A stretch of 64,000 nt of DNA from Nissolia schottii (lineage: Eukaryota > Streptophyta > Magnoliopsida > Fabales > Fabaceae). Made by a program: the position numbers and the translations under genes. The stretch's first letter is position 1. The number at the start of each line of letters is the position of its first letter. Below the pieces are notes generated by a model. That model was not told the DNA's origin, ran no database searches, and saw nothing but the letters and a program-made list of their open reading frames with translations. The stretch spans positions 113,447 through 177,446 of the forward strand of contig QANU01094673.1 of assembly GCA_003254905.1 (NCBI GenBank), given 5' to 3'. Shown one piece after another: positions 48,901-59,529 of the stretch.

Positions 48901-51900
48901 CTTACAGTCAAAAACGATAATGAGTGTACAGTAGATCAAAGCAATGGTACAAAGCAATCCATCATTCTCATAGCTTGTTTGCTGGAACAGAATGCACCAC
49001 AAGTGAAAGACATGGATGAGTGGAGTAGAGATATCTCTACCAATAATATGGGTGGAGACACGATTTGCATAATGGGAGTGGCTGTTGCCTCTCCCAATTC
49101 TCACTTCATGTTTAGTTTTATTATTCAATCTTGTTTATTATTTTTATAAATAATCATTGCTATATTTTATTAATATTTAATTAAATTTTTTTACATTAAA
49201 TAAATAAATAAATTATAAATTTATTTAATATTTGTGACAACATAAAAACGAAATATAGAAAAATTTAATTTTTCAACAAAATTTAATCTAGCAAATTTAA
49301 TTAAAATTACAATCAATAATAAATATTGTGTTAATTATCAAATTGCATAAAGGGCATTTTAGATAAAGTAAGAAAGAATTAAATATAAAGGGAGCGGCAA
49401 TAGACACTTTGGAGTGGCAATAGCCACTCGCTTGCATAATTAGAAACATGATTTGACATAGTTCCCTTTACTTTTTCGCACATTTACTATTCTATTAGCA
49501 CACTAGAGACTATCTTCAACCCTAAACCAAGACTTAAGTGTCCCTATAAAATTCATGGTGACCACTTCACACAGCCAACATTGCTCATTCAAACTCTCTG
49601 GGCCCAACATCTGGCTCTTTAAACTTTATCCACCCAGCACCCTCACCATTCCCGCTACTTCCTATGAAAGTTATTTTGTCATTTTGTAATAAAAGAACAA
49701 TTTCATTGAGAAGAGAAGAGAATTACAAAAAATAGGAGGACAAGAGATCCTCATTACAGAAACAAGAACAAAACAATAAAGACTAACAATGAAGTCAAGA
49801 TTTCCAATCTCTCAACATATCTAAGAGGGAAAATCCTCTAAAGATTGTGAGCTTTACACCACAAAGAGGCCAAACGCCTAACCCTATCCCACAAAAATTG
49901 TTTGTCTTGAGTATTTGTCATTAAATGTGCATGAGTTGTATTCTTACCACATGCACCAAATAGTAGCAAAAACTGCACGCTACCACAAGTGTTTCTTCGT
50001 TTTCCCAAAACGAACATAACTCGTCAAGAAGAAAATATCTAAGGTTGCACGGCACACCCAACATTCGCCAAAGATACCAAACAAATCATTCCATAAGGAG
50101 TTAGCCACAAAACAGTGCAAAAACAAATGTGTAACTAATTCCAAACCAGAGAAGTCAATCCCATGGGATCGTGGGGAGATCATGACATCCCGTCCCAGTG
50201 CCTTTCTGAGATGGGAAAGCCAATTTTTCCCAGATTTTCGTCCCATAGAATCCCGGCTGGGATCCTAGCAAATCTTGGCTAGGATCCCAGCAATCTCAGC
50301 TTGGATGGTAATTTTTGCAAAAAAACAGAAAAGAAGAATTACCCTCCTTTTATATTTTCTTTTGTATAGGGGCATATGATTCTTTTTTGTGTATTAATTT
50401 ATTATGTTTATTATAACCTCTATTTCACTTCACACCTCTTCCTTTTCACTCTACCACCCATTCTCCTTTTCACTCCACTGCTCATTCTCCTTTTCACTCA
50501 AGGTAGTCAATCCCAGTTCTCGGCCTATCCCAGTGGAGCTAAAAAAGGGTATCCCATGGGATAGCGGAATGGGATGGTCGAGATGGCAATGTATACCAAA
50601 TTATTTGAAATGTAATGAAGGTATACAAAATACATATAAATGTGAAACAAAAAATTCAAAATTATACTCATTGTCTCATTCATTCATTATTTCATTCATC
50701 AATAGTCATAAAATAATCCAATAATGCATCGTTCCAAGTTTCCATACACCAGAAAAGACCCATATGCTCCTATATGAAATCAAAAAACAGAAGGAAAAAA
50801 AAAGGAGGGTAAAATAAAATATTCCGCAAAAATCACCATCCCAACTGAGATAGGTAAGATCCCAACCGAGATTTGGTGGGATGAAAATCTAGGACAAAGC
50901 GGCTTTCCCATCTCAAAGATGGCTTGGGATGGGATGGGATGTCAGGATCCCATGGGATTGACTACCCTTTTTCACTCCACTGAATCTTCTCATTCCTCCC
51001 TTCTCCTTCTGTTCAAGTCTTGCAACTTCTAGCAACGGCGAAGGACAAGCTTCCGGTGACAACCTTCTTGTTTACTCTGTTTGTCTCCCTTTTCTGTTTA
51101 TTTCTCCTTTTTCTCCTCCTCTCATTCTTCTTTGTTCATTCCTTATTTGCTTTTGCTTCTTTGTTTTGCTTCTCTGTTTTGTTGAGGATGTTCTGTTATT
51201 CACTTCCTTCCTTGCTTCTTGCTCTGTCTTGGTTTTGAGGATAGATGAAGTTGATGCTGAATTCTATGTTTTGTTTTCCCTTATATAATACTTGCATTTT
51301 GTTTATGGGTAGTCATTTTGTTTAGAATCTTTATATTATTAAACTGATGTTAACTTGATTGTATGTTTGTTGAGTATGGAATTTGGATCTATGGATTACT
51401 TTATGACTATTGATTAGTAATGATGAATGAATGAGACAATGAGTTTAATTTTAATTTCTTTTAATACTTATATGTATTTTGTATACATTCATTACGTTTC
51501 AAATAATTTTGTATACATTACATCTCGGCCATCCCATCCCGCGATCCCATGGGATCCCGTTTTTCAGCTCAACTGGGATAAGACAAGAACTAGGATTGAC
51601 TACCTAGTTCCAAACTCCCACCACACACAACACACAAATCAAGAGAGATAGCTTTGTGAAGCCTTCGAACCTACATGTCATTAGTATTATTTTTGTTAAG
51701 CACATTTGTTCATATAAAGGAAAACCTTATGGGGAGCTTTGGACTTCAAAATAGGTTAGTCAAGATGGAAAGATAAGTTCAAAGAATGAGTTAGGAATTG
51801 AAAATGAGATTTGCAATTGTAAGTAAACAACCCAGAGGAAGCAAGAGACCAGGATCTTTTATCTGGAATAGGAGACAAGTTAACAGTATCAATGAGACCT

Positions 51901-54900
51901 TAGAAAACAACTAATTCCGAAGACTATTATTCATATTTTGAAAGGGAAAAAAAAAAAGTGGGAGTCCCAACAAAGAGTAGAATCAGGCACTAAATAAAAA
52001 TTCAGGGTAAGGGAAGTGTGAAGAGATGCAGGGGATAAAGATGAGGAAAGGTTAGGTTAAAAGAGGAGTCGCCTACCCAATGGTCCACCCAAAATTTGAA
52101 ACGGGAACCATTACCAGCCTACAAGGAAAGCAAAGGCCAAAAAACAATATAACCTTGGGATATAAATTCCCAAGGGCTAGAATGAGAAGTGTGAGCTGCA
52201 ATTTTAGCATCCCACCAATTCCAGTAATTTACTCCTAATTTACTTGATGCCATAGAGAATGAGGCACTAAAGGAAAGCGCTATGGTCATTTAGTAGCCAA
52301 GGTAATATTTTTAGACACCAAATTGCTGAGACCCAAACATCCTTCCTTCCTAGGGCAACAACACACCTCTCAACTAATCAGATGATCACGTTTCATATCC
52401 AAATCACCTAACCAAAGCCTTAGATGCATACAACAGTTATTTAGCATATTAGGTTGCTCAGTAATAGCCTCTGCTTTTGCTACTAGAGAGGTAATGTTGT
52501 GGCTTGCCTTTTCTCCCTCAGTCCATGATTCTTGGATGTGCCTCTGCTTAATTTTCTAGTAATATTAGTCCATTTTTTTTTTCCTATTTCTACATCACAA
52601 TTTCTCCCTATGGCCACTTTTGCTAATGGCTCCAATACCATGGCTAGAGGTCTTGATCAAATTCACCCCCTTACTTCCTTCACTCAACATTGTTCTTCAT
52701 GTTTCGGGTATGTTCATTCTTATATCTATCAATAAATTAACTCATTCTCTTAACTTATGTTATTTTTTGCTAATAATTATGTTTGTGAGAAGGACCGAAA
52801 TTCAGAATAAACAATTGCAAAGAGCATAAATTCATAGTGTGTTTGACATGGGGGCAATGGCTAAAGTATTGTGAGTTGACTAAACTAACAAGGTGGATTG
52901 GCTTTGACAAGGGAACCAAGTAATGGAAACTGGCCCTTATCCATATTCCATTAACCCCTCCTCTCCAAGTCTTGCCTCTTGATAGTTCTCCTCCATAATC
53001 CTCATCCTCTTTATAAGTTCCTATTTCCTAAGTTATTAACGTATTTCTTCCTCTTATTTTGCTTTGGTCATCTCCTTGTCTTTTGTTTCTAACCCAAAAT
53101 TTACCAAGTGAAAGTCTCATCCTAGGTGGAAATAAATACACTATGGTAGATGAAATGAATTGGCCTTGATGGGCAGATTGATCATTTGAAAGCCCGTTAG
53201 GCGGCCAAGGGCTATACTCAGAACTATAGTTTGAAATAAGGTGGTATCAACTCCCTCGTAGCTAAGATTTGTACTATCGTCTACTTCCCTCCATGGCTGC
53301 CATACATCATTGGCCCCTCTTTCAACTTGATATCACGAATAATTTTTTGCTTGAGTTTACTAAGGAAGTCTATATGAACTTAAATTATTGAAATATTTAC
53401 TCCAATAATTGAGATTATGGAGCTGTCTAGAAAATGCATCTGATTTGAGATAATCAAGAACCTTGCACACCGGATTTGAGGCAAACTAAAAAGAAATGGA
53501 TTTTCAATTGAACTTCAGTCTGGCCTAAATTTGTCAGTTCCAATGATTAGTTAGCAGATGTATTTACTAGATCTCCAGAAGACATTGGATTAAGTATATT
53601 TGCAACAAGGTTTATACATGTGATTAATATGCTCCAGCTTGAAGGAGTGTGTAAAGAGATATGTATAGAGATGTGGGTAAAGACATGATTTGTATAATTC
53701 CCTTCTTTCCTTTTTTTATGTACATTTATTGAAGTACTATTATAAATAGCACGCTAGTGAAACATGCAATTCGCTGACTCATTTCACTCAGTTATGGTTT
53801 CTCTATGATCCTTCTCTAACAGCAGGTGCCAAGAATTTAAGAATTTGGTTAATGGTGAGTAGTAAGAAAATAATGTCCAAATAAAATCCCCTCAAGTTCA
53901 AAAGCTAAAAGTTGAGGACTCAAATGTTCAAAATTTCTTAGTATATCATAGACTCAGCAACTAGTTTTCACCACTAGAGCTTCCATCCTTATCTATTTTG
54001 ACGGGGAGGGTGCAATGTTTTAAAGAACCAAAAAACCATGCATAATAATTATGCAAGCATTCTGTTCATTTCTTGTGGACAAAGAAAATATAATTACAGA
54101 AGAAGAAAATCATAAGATAAAATATTCTGCGAATAGAATACAAAATCCAACAAACACAAGAACAAGAAGAAAAACACATCATCTAAGCATAGCAAGCCAG
54201 CTAGCTACAAACACTTGAAATCCTAGTATCCACATTTTTCCTTTTGACTAAGATAACAAACAACTGAAATGGAAACTCAAATCTTGCACCTCAAACTTCA
54301 AAAGAAAAAAAAAATGTAATTCTAACATGGATATTAAAAAAATATACTAAAACATTTTCATGAAGAGCAAAAACAATTAACAATGACATACCTTCTATTC
54401 ATCAATATTGCAGCTTGATTGCTTCTGGTCGAAGCAGCAGCAACCTGTCCATCTCCTCCATTAGTTCTGGAACTTGAAAGAAGTGTCCCAGAAGGATCAT
54501 TAATCCGTGGAGATGTTTGTCGTGATTGGGATGAATCTTGATCTCGAATATGGTTATGATGATAATACCGCCAATAAAGCAGAGGTAGGGTAGCAGCACA
54601 TCCAATTGCATAACCCACAATCCATGCAAACAACGGGGTACGTGGATGCTCATGCCTTGACAAACACAAAACAACAACGGATGCAACAATCTGGCTTACT
54701 AAGAGTACTAGCTCAACAGATATCCACAACCCCGAATGCACCGGGCTCCTGCTCCGTCGCGCATCTCCTCGTCTTATGAATGAAGAGTTCCTAGAATTTG
54801 ATCCATTAGATACACTGGAGGTTGAAACTGAAGGCTGAGAAACAGGTACTCTAACACTACTAACTCTGTCTTCATGATGTGATGTATCTACAACATTAAA

Positions 54901-54996
54901 ATGTCTATCATGAGTCGAGGCAAATGTGGAAGAGTCACCACTTCCGGATATGTCTATAATATGCTGATTGCCATTCATGCTCCCTAGCTGCTCCAT
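45930..54996 (-). CDS. Membrane-anchored RING-H2 E3 ubiquitin ligase (At1g63170/At4g32600-like), 4 coding exons
   Basis: Coding exons 54392-54996, 47053-47178, 46686-46971 and 45930-46163 have GT..AG borders and join in frame (1251 nt, 416 aa). The Ser-rich N-terminus is followed by hydrophobic segments at LWISVELVLLVSQIVASVVV, WIVGYAIGCAATLPLLYW, CFFAVWFVVGNVWIFGG and a long one around CIGYAMPFILCSTICCCLPC, so four membrane spans are likely. After a cytosolic linker (REDLSQTRGATSESINALP) the RING-H2 finger covers about residues 341-382 (CCIC..LPCSHLLHKDC..CPLC). The family is E3 ligases with unclear targets. Start: MEQ at 54996 resembles relatives as I recall them; the frame is open to a Met at 55056 and possibly to a further exon near 55200-55225. 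Intron 1 (47179-54391, 7.2 kb) is full of transposons, yet no exon is damaged. Confidence 0.92.
47460..48360. mobile_element. Short TIR element in RING-gene intron 1
   Basis: The left end GGTAAGTTACTCTCCCCTG and the inverted right end (AGAGTAAATTACACCTCTACC) are imperfect inverted repeats. The inside starts with GGGCTGGCCCG and AAACGGGC, then is AT-rich. Non-coding; superfamily uncertain. Confidence 0.5.
48361..49010. other. Intron DNA, nothing firm recognised
   Basis: AT-rich, no domain in any frame. Part may belong to the old copia element whose LTR-like pieces lie on either side of 49074-49431. Confidence 0.35.
49020..49540 (+). repeat. Degenerate copia LTR copy, interrupted by a MITE
   Basis: 49020-49073 (GTAGAGATATCTCTACC, then GGGTGGAGACACGATTTG) and 49441-49540 (ACATGATTTGACATAG, then AGCACACTAGAGAC) resemble 53650-53770, the copia LTR further on. 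It may be the 5' LTR of that element. Confidence 0.5.
49074..49431. mobile_element. Mutator-type MITE with perfect 9-bp duplication
   Basis: The ends GGGAGTGGCTGTTGCC and (inverted) GCGAGTGGCTATTGCC match in 14 of 16 positions. The flanks are TTGCATAAT on both sides (49065-49073 and 49432-49440). 358 bp, AT-rich inside, no gene. Confidence 0.9.
50150..51610. mobile_element. TIR element of the GTCAATCCCATGGGAT family, outer copy
   Basis: Starts near AGTCAATCCCATGGGATC and ends with the inverted CTAGGATTGACTACC. TTCCAAAC occurs on both flanks (50141-50148 and 51610-51617), fitting a target duplication of about 8-10 bp. The inside has repeated GGGATGGGAT and ATCCCATGGGAT motifs and a non-coding body; a second copy lies within it. 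Confidence 0.62.
50503..50970. mobile_element. TIR element of the same family, inner copy
   Basis: Starts GTAGTCAATCCCAGTTC and ends CCATGGGATTGACTAC. The flanks share TTTCACTC, so it probably inserted into the outer copy. It runs in the opposite orientation to the outer one, judged by which end has ATGGGAT next to the terminus. Confidence 0.6.
52451..53650 (+). mobile_element. Ty1/copia remnant (end of pol)
   Basis: Near 53490-53640 the plus strand encodes the end of a copia RNase H: FVSSNDxLADVFTRSPEDIG-like residues, then an LQLEGVC-like end, directly before an LTR. Upstream parts to about 52450 are too decayed to place. Confidence 0.55.
53650..53821 (+). repeat. 3' LTR of the copia remnant
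   Basis: 172 bp from TGTAAAGAGATATG to CTTCTCTAACA. It follows the pol end directly and includes a TATAAATAGC box near 53730. Similar pieces at 49020-49540. Confidence 0.65.
53822..54391. other. Intron 1 sequence next to exon 1 of the RING gene
   Basis: Original intron DNA as far as I can see. No domain or repeat end recognised. Confidence 0.4.
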
Positions 54997-55039
54997 CAAC
55001 AAAGGATATGTTTTAGATGGACCTTCAATATACAGTTCA

Positions 55040-56030
55040 AGTGAGAGACCGTACATCTGACTGCACCATCAACACGGCTAGCCACCATTGAAGCATAAAA
55101 AATTGAAAAAAAGAAATAAAGTATACCACCATTAAATACAAATTTCTGTGCTGTGTCGAAACAAATGCTGAGTAAACCGTACTTACTGCACAACCCAGGA
55201 TGCGGCAAAATCAGCAACTTCCATTCTGTTAAGAAGCAATATTAATTTCCAAAGCCATAGTTGCAATCTTTGATTACACATTACATATACTAACAATATA
55301 AACGTCTTTCTCAAAACGTGATTTGTGTTGCTAGTGCACAGAAATAAACATACCTGAGGCCACAACAAACAAACAGAAAAGCCATAATATTAAGAACATA
55401 AAGCATACGATGGTTGCTTACGCAAAGAGAAAGGCGCATTAACCTAATGTTTGGACATCAATACGATCTCATATAATTAATAAAGTTCATAAATATTCCC
55501 GGCCTGCATAACAAATAAATAGTTCAATAGTTGTTTCTCATTGATGATGATAATACTAAACCCCAACCCCATACCAAAACCTAAAATTAAAAATTGCATA
55601 TATCAATTTCTTTGGAAAGAGTACTCAACTACTTTACATCATCATCATCTACGTGTCTTTCTTTCAATTTGGGGATGAATTAAGCGAGGAAAGGAGATAC
55701 CTCAGGAAGCAGTGAAAGAAACGCGTGAATTGGGTGCTTGTTTGTAATGAATCGATGAAACGACAGAAAGGAAGAGCGAAACGGAAGAAGCGTTGACTGG
55801 AATTGCTCACTCGAAAGAACCAGAGAGCGAAACGACACCGCAGAGTCAGATTGGAAAGCGCATCGGAAGCTACAGACAAAGAGAAGAGGACCAAGAAGAG
55901 CGATGCGAAACGACAGATAGTAAAGGGAAAACGGTGCCGTATGAGGTTTGTGGATGGTGACGGAGGGGAAGAGAGGGCACGGAGTCGCAATCAATATGGC
56001 CTCAATCGCACCTCCGCTGCTTCCTTCGCA
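55040..56030 (-). promoter_or_regulatory. 5' UTR exons and promoter region of the RING gene
   Basis: A splice acceptor (GTGCAG) lies just upstream of the Met at 55056. A small putative exon near 55195-55227, ending in a GTAAGTAC donor, could add residues in frame. The GC-richer stretch 55680-56030 with CCTCCG and TTCGCTC phrases is probably the first exon and core promoter. No clear TATA box. Exact exon limits need transcript data. Confidence 0.45.
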
Positions 56031-56039
56031 GGGTTGCCT

Positions 56040-56475
56040 CACGGTATCATTTCCCTTTTCTTGTTGTTTTCTTTTTTTAATTTTTCTATTTTTTTATTTT
56101 CTTTATTTTCTTTTCACAAACCACCAATATGTAAACAAAAAATTAGGAAAATATCCCTATTTTGTCATTATTGATTTTCAGTTTGGTCAAATCCATCTTG
56201 TAAAAAAGTTTAGCTAAACTAGTTCCTACAAAATACTAAAATCGAACACATTAGTTTTCTATCTTTTCTCTTAGAGATAAAGGTTGATATGAAACTTAAC
56301 GAAATGACGTAACATGTGAAGTTTCCACGTCATCTCAAAATGGTATTTATAAATTTTTATTTTGGTCAAATTCGTTCTTTTAAATTTTTTCATTTAAGTT
56401 CATCTCAAAATGATCTATGCTTTCTCCGCTTCTTCACAATTTGATATAACAAGAAAATTAGCAAACAAATGAAGA
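56040..56475. other. Upstream spacer between the RING gene and MULE-2
   Basis: T-rich at the start, then a stretch of the kind AAATACTAAAATCGAACAC that resembles the degenerate MITE at 62744. No gene. Confidence 0.35.
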
Positions 56476-56484
56476 ATGCTATAA

Positions 56485-56735
56485 GAGTTTTTTACTCTTT
56501 TGACACTATTACATGGACAAATTACCAAAATACCCCTGTTTCAAAACTTATTACGCAACTACCACCATTTGGGCTGACGTGGACTTTGCGGTACGCGTGG
56601 ACGTCCACGTCAGATTCGCCAACATAGTTGGCGATTTTAGAGCAAAACCCTAAAACACATTTACACTAAATTCGCCAACAGGGCTGGCGAATTCAACTGA
56701 ATTCGCCAACCGTGTTGGCGAATCCAACCCCGGTA
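56485..56735 (+). repeat. MULE-2 left TIR
   Basis: Shares with the sequence after the gap (61007-61145) the blocks CAAATTACCAAAATACCCC, TACCACCATTTGGGCTGACG and ACGTCCACGT. TTCGCCAAC motifs recur in its inner part, as in MULE-1. Confidence 0.85.
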
Positions 56736-56924
56736 GCCTTTATATTCACCCTCCCCCCCATTTTGCAACACACCTCTCATTTTCTAAAATTTCCCTTATC
56801 TCTCTAAAAATTTCCTCTCTCTAGAATTCCAGAGCTTTTGCTCTTATTGACTACCTGTCCCGACCGCTTCTCTACTTCGATTTCGTACATCAGTCTTGTT
56901 AATTTTAACTTACGCAAAATTTAT

Positions 56925-57110
56925 TAGATCTATTAGTTCAATTAATAATTTTTTGTGCTTGATTATGTAAATGTTTACCTGATTAGTTCTATTAGTTCAA
57001 TTAATAATTTTTTGTGCTTGAGTATGTAAATGTTTACCTAATTAGTTCTATTAGTTCAATTAATAATTTTTTGTACTTGAGTATGTAAATGTTTACTTAC
57101 TAGTTTATTA
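56925..57110 (+). repeat. Tandem repeat of about 65 bp in MULE-2
   Basis: Three units holding TTAGTTCAATTAATAATTTT and TATGTAAATGTTTACCT. Followed at 57190-57420 by TTGTTGTATGTATAGA-type short repeats. Confidence 0.85.
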
Positions 57111-57501
57111 GTAGATTATTGTATAGAGTAATATAATATTGTATGATGTCTGTGTTAGTGACAATTTATGATACATTGGTGCATACTGTAATACAATTTG
57201 TATGTGGTTGTTGTTGTATGTATAGGATGCTATGGTTGTGGTATGTGTGGATTGTTACTACTGTATGTATAGATTGTTGTTGTTGTTGTTTGTGGTATGT
57301 GTAGATTGTTGATAGTGTATAGATTGTTGTTGTTTTTGTGGTATGTGTACATTGTTGCTGTTGTATGCTGTATAGATTTATTGAATAGATAGATTGTTGT
57401 TGTATGTATGTTTGACGGGTAATGGGTTGTAAACAGAATTACAACATGGGAAAACCTCTTGTTGTGTTCGTTCATTCTAATGGGAGAATGTACGAGGGTG
57501 A

Positions 57502-59156
57502 TGATAAAAGCCAACTGCTAGACTTTCTCCAATCTTGACATAGTCTGGTTTCCCACAACTGTGCCAATCTCGTTGAAAGCTTAGCTGCACTTCTTGTCGT
57601 TCAAATTAAATATATACCTACTTTACGGCTTTCAGATTCACGAGGAATCCAATTGCAGTATAATCGGGTATAGTCGAATCCACAGAGAGTTGCAAAAATA
57701 CCGTTCTTGAGTTTCGTTAATTAAACAATGGGGTGAAGGATTTGATAATTGTTTTGATAATTAAATAAATAAATAAACAACATAAAAAATAAATAGGCAA
57801 CAATCAGAGGTAGTTCCAGAGCTTGTTGGGAATTGAATCATATCATAGTTTTATGCATCCAGTTACTTATTACACAGAACTATCATTTCATAGATTGCCC
57901 GCCACCAGATCTTAACTTTTATATTGCTTTCGCACATGAAAAGATCACAGGTTTCCTTTGTTAGATTTGTTAATTTCTTACACAAATTTTAACAAAGTAC
58001 GCCAGAGTTATTCCAGATGTTAAAACGGCTAACCTTTATTCCAGTTAAGGCAACAAGATTAGATGAAATGATTTAGATCCGACTCTAATGATTGTAACTT
58101 CTCGTTCACAACGTTCAAGTCTAGAATCTAGCTTAGCATAGCAATATTGATCTTAACTTGGTTATGACTTAATTGATATAACTCTCGTTCATACAAATAA
58201 GTCCCAAATCAAGAAGCAAAACACTAAGCAAAAGCTAGCATTAGTCATAAAATCATTCAAGCGAATCATAAGAAATATAATAGATTCATACGCAATAGTT
58301 ACATAGATACAAGCAAACTACAATAATGACCAAAATCCCAACAACAAGAGGATTAGGAATTCATCTTACAAGAGTATCTCGGAGGCAAGGTTTGGACGCT
58401 TACCAAGACACGTGATCACGCCGTCATGACAGCGGCTCGCCGAGCTTCCTCGATCTCCCGGCTCCTTCACATGCCTCGTCTTTGTTCCTAAACTAACCTA
58501 AACTAAAGATTACAAAGGAAATGTAAAAGAATAGAATTTGGAGGAAGAGATGGGATGTTGGATGATGGATTTCGGAATGGCATGGCCTCCTCTATTTATA
58601 GACAAAATTTGGGTCCTTCGCTCAGCGGTTTTGGTACCACCATTATCGCTGAGCGGCGGCACTCTATCGTTGAGCGATGTCATCATTATACACGGAGTAA
58701 TAAATGCTCCGGCAGCTTTTTCAGGGCGGCGCCGCCATGCCAGGCTGGCTCTAGCTGGCGCATTAAATACGCCACTTGCAAGTGGTTCGGTGGGTACGAT
58801 CGCTCAGCGGTACAGGTACAATCGCTCAGCGGTACAGGTACCATCGCTGAGCGAGTCTTCTATTATCGCTGAGCGATTAACACTTATCCGCTGAGCGAGT
58901 CTGGTCTTCTGCGCTGAGCGAGCTTGACCTTGTGCTGAGCGGTCCTTCGCTGATTTCATCTTTTAACTTTTTTTCTGCTTTTGCCCTTTTCTCCATTCTT
59001 CATGGGATTCTTCTTAATTATTTATGCTTGTATCCATTCTGCAAAATATATTACAAACCTACAAAATATGGGAATTTAAGTGAGATAATTCTTTAAAACA
59101 TGAGCAAATAAGTGTCATTTTAAATGGTGAAAATTGCGTAAATTGGGCACTTATCA
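57502..59156 (-). mobile_element. Solo LTR, TGATAAGTG family, copy 2
   Basis: 1655 bp with ends TGATAAAAGC and CACTTATCA, flanked by GGTGA on both sides (57497-57501 and 59157-59161). Homologous to 27373-28717. A TATA box on the minus strand (CTATAAATAG, 58592-58601) shows its direction. Upstream of that box lie about ten CGCTGAGCG/CGCTCAGCG motifs. No internal genes. Confidence 0.92.
58619..58945 (-). promoter_or_regulatory. CGCTGAGCG motif array upstream of the LTR TATA box
   Basis: The 9-base sequence CGCTGAGCG or its complement CGCTCAGCG occurs at about 58619, 58646, 58801, 58823, 58844, 58867, 58890 and 58912, with near-copies at 58667 and 58932. Some sit in a 22-bp tandem unit containing GGTACAGGTAC. 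The array lies directly upstream of the minus-strand TATA box at 58592. Copy 1 of the LTR has fewer motifs (28284, 28424, 28473, 28492). A binding-site array for a plant factor is inferred. Confidence 0.6.
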
Positions 59157-59529
59157 GGTGAACGTGGGTTGATGTATGATGGGCCTATGCCAAAGTCTGT
59201 CATGATAAGGAGGGTCATGCGTATAGAAGATTTGAAAAGGAAAATATCTTTGAAATTAAGACTGGACCAAAATCAGGTTATATCAAGAATGGTTTATCGG
59301 CTAATGCACGGGGCGGGTGCGGAGGCGAAATATTATGGTTGTGACATGGTTGATGATGATGACATTGCATGCATGATAGATGTATTTGAAGCTGGTCCAC
59401 ATGAGTTTATGGATCTTTTTGTCGAAACAGAAACAAGGGAAGGAAAGAGCAGTCATGTGCAAATTGAATGTGGTCTTTCAAATCCTATATGGATGCAACA
59501 GTCAATTGGGCGTTCAGCCCCCATGTTTG

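Larger units (their letters stand above)
49670..52450 (-). mobile_element. LINE (non-LTR retrotransposon) remnant
   Basis: Minus-strand translations in several frames show the end of a LINE ORF2: CCCPRKEGCLGLSNLVSKNI, ending KW.WRFPL (about 52350-52260), the block after the RT domain. Near 50150-49990 is a zf-RVT-like segment (THLFLHCFVANSLWNDLFGIF). The endonuclease and RT core are missing or unreadable. It is split by the TIR elements at about 50150-51610. Confidence 0.72.
57446..59529 (+). pseudogene. MuDR-like transposase N-terminus of MULE-2, split by a solo LTR and cut by a second LTR
   Basis: The ATG at 57446 opens a frame beginning MGKPLVVFVHSNGRMYEG, typical of the PB1-like start of plant MULE transposases. 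The frame is broken at 57501 by a 1655-bp solo LTR and resumes in frame after 59156 with MYDGPMPKSVMIRRVMRIED and, later, AGPHEFMDLFVET. At about 59529 a SIRE-like LTR starts, so residues after GRSAPMF belong to the LTR. The DDE catalytic core and zinc knuckle are not visible; they may lie in the gap or be lost. As it stands it cannot make a transposase. Confidence 0.78.

Noticed and set aside
55803..56174. Plus-strand 123-codon frame opposite the RING gene 5' end
   Set aside because: Low-complexity Lys/Arg then Phe-rich sequence on the antisense of a likely UTR; no domain.
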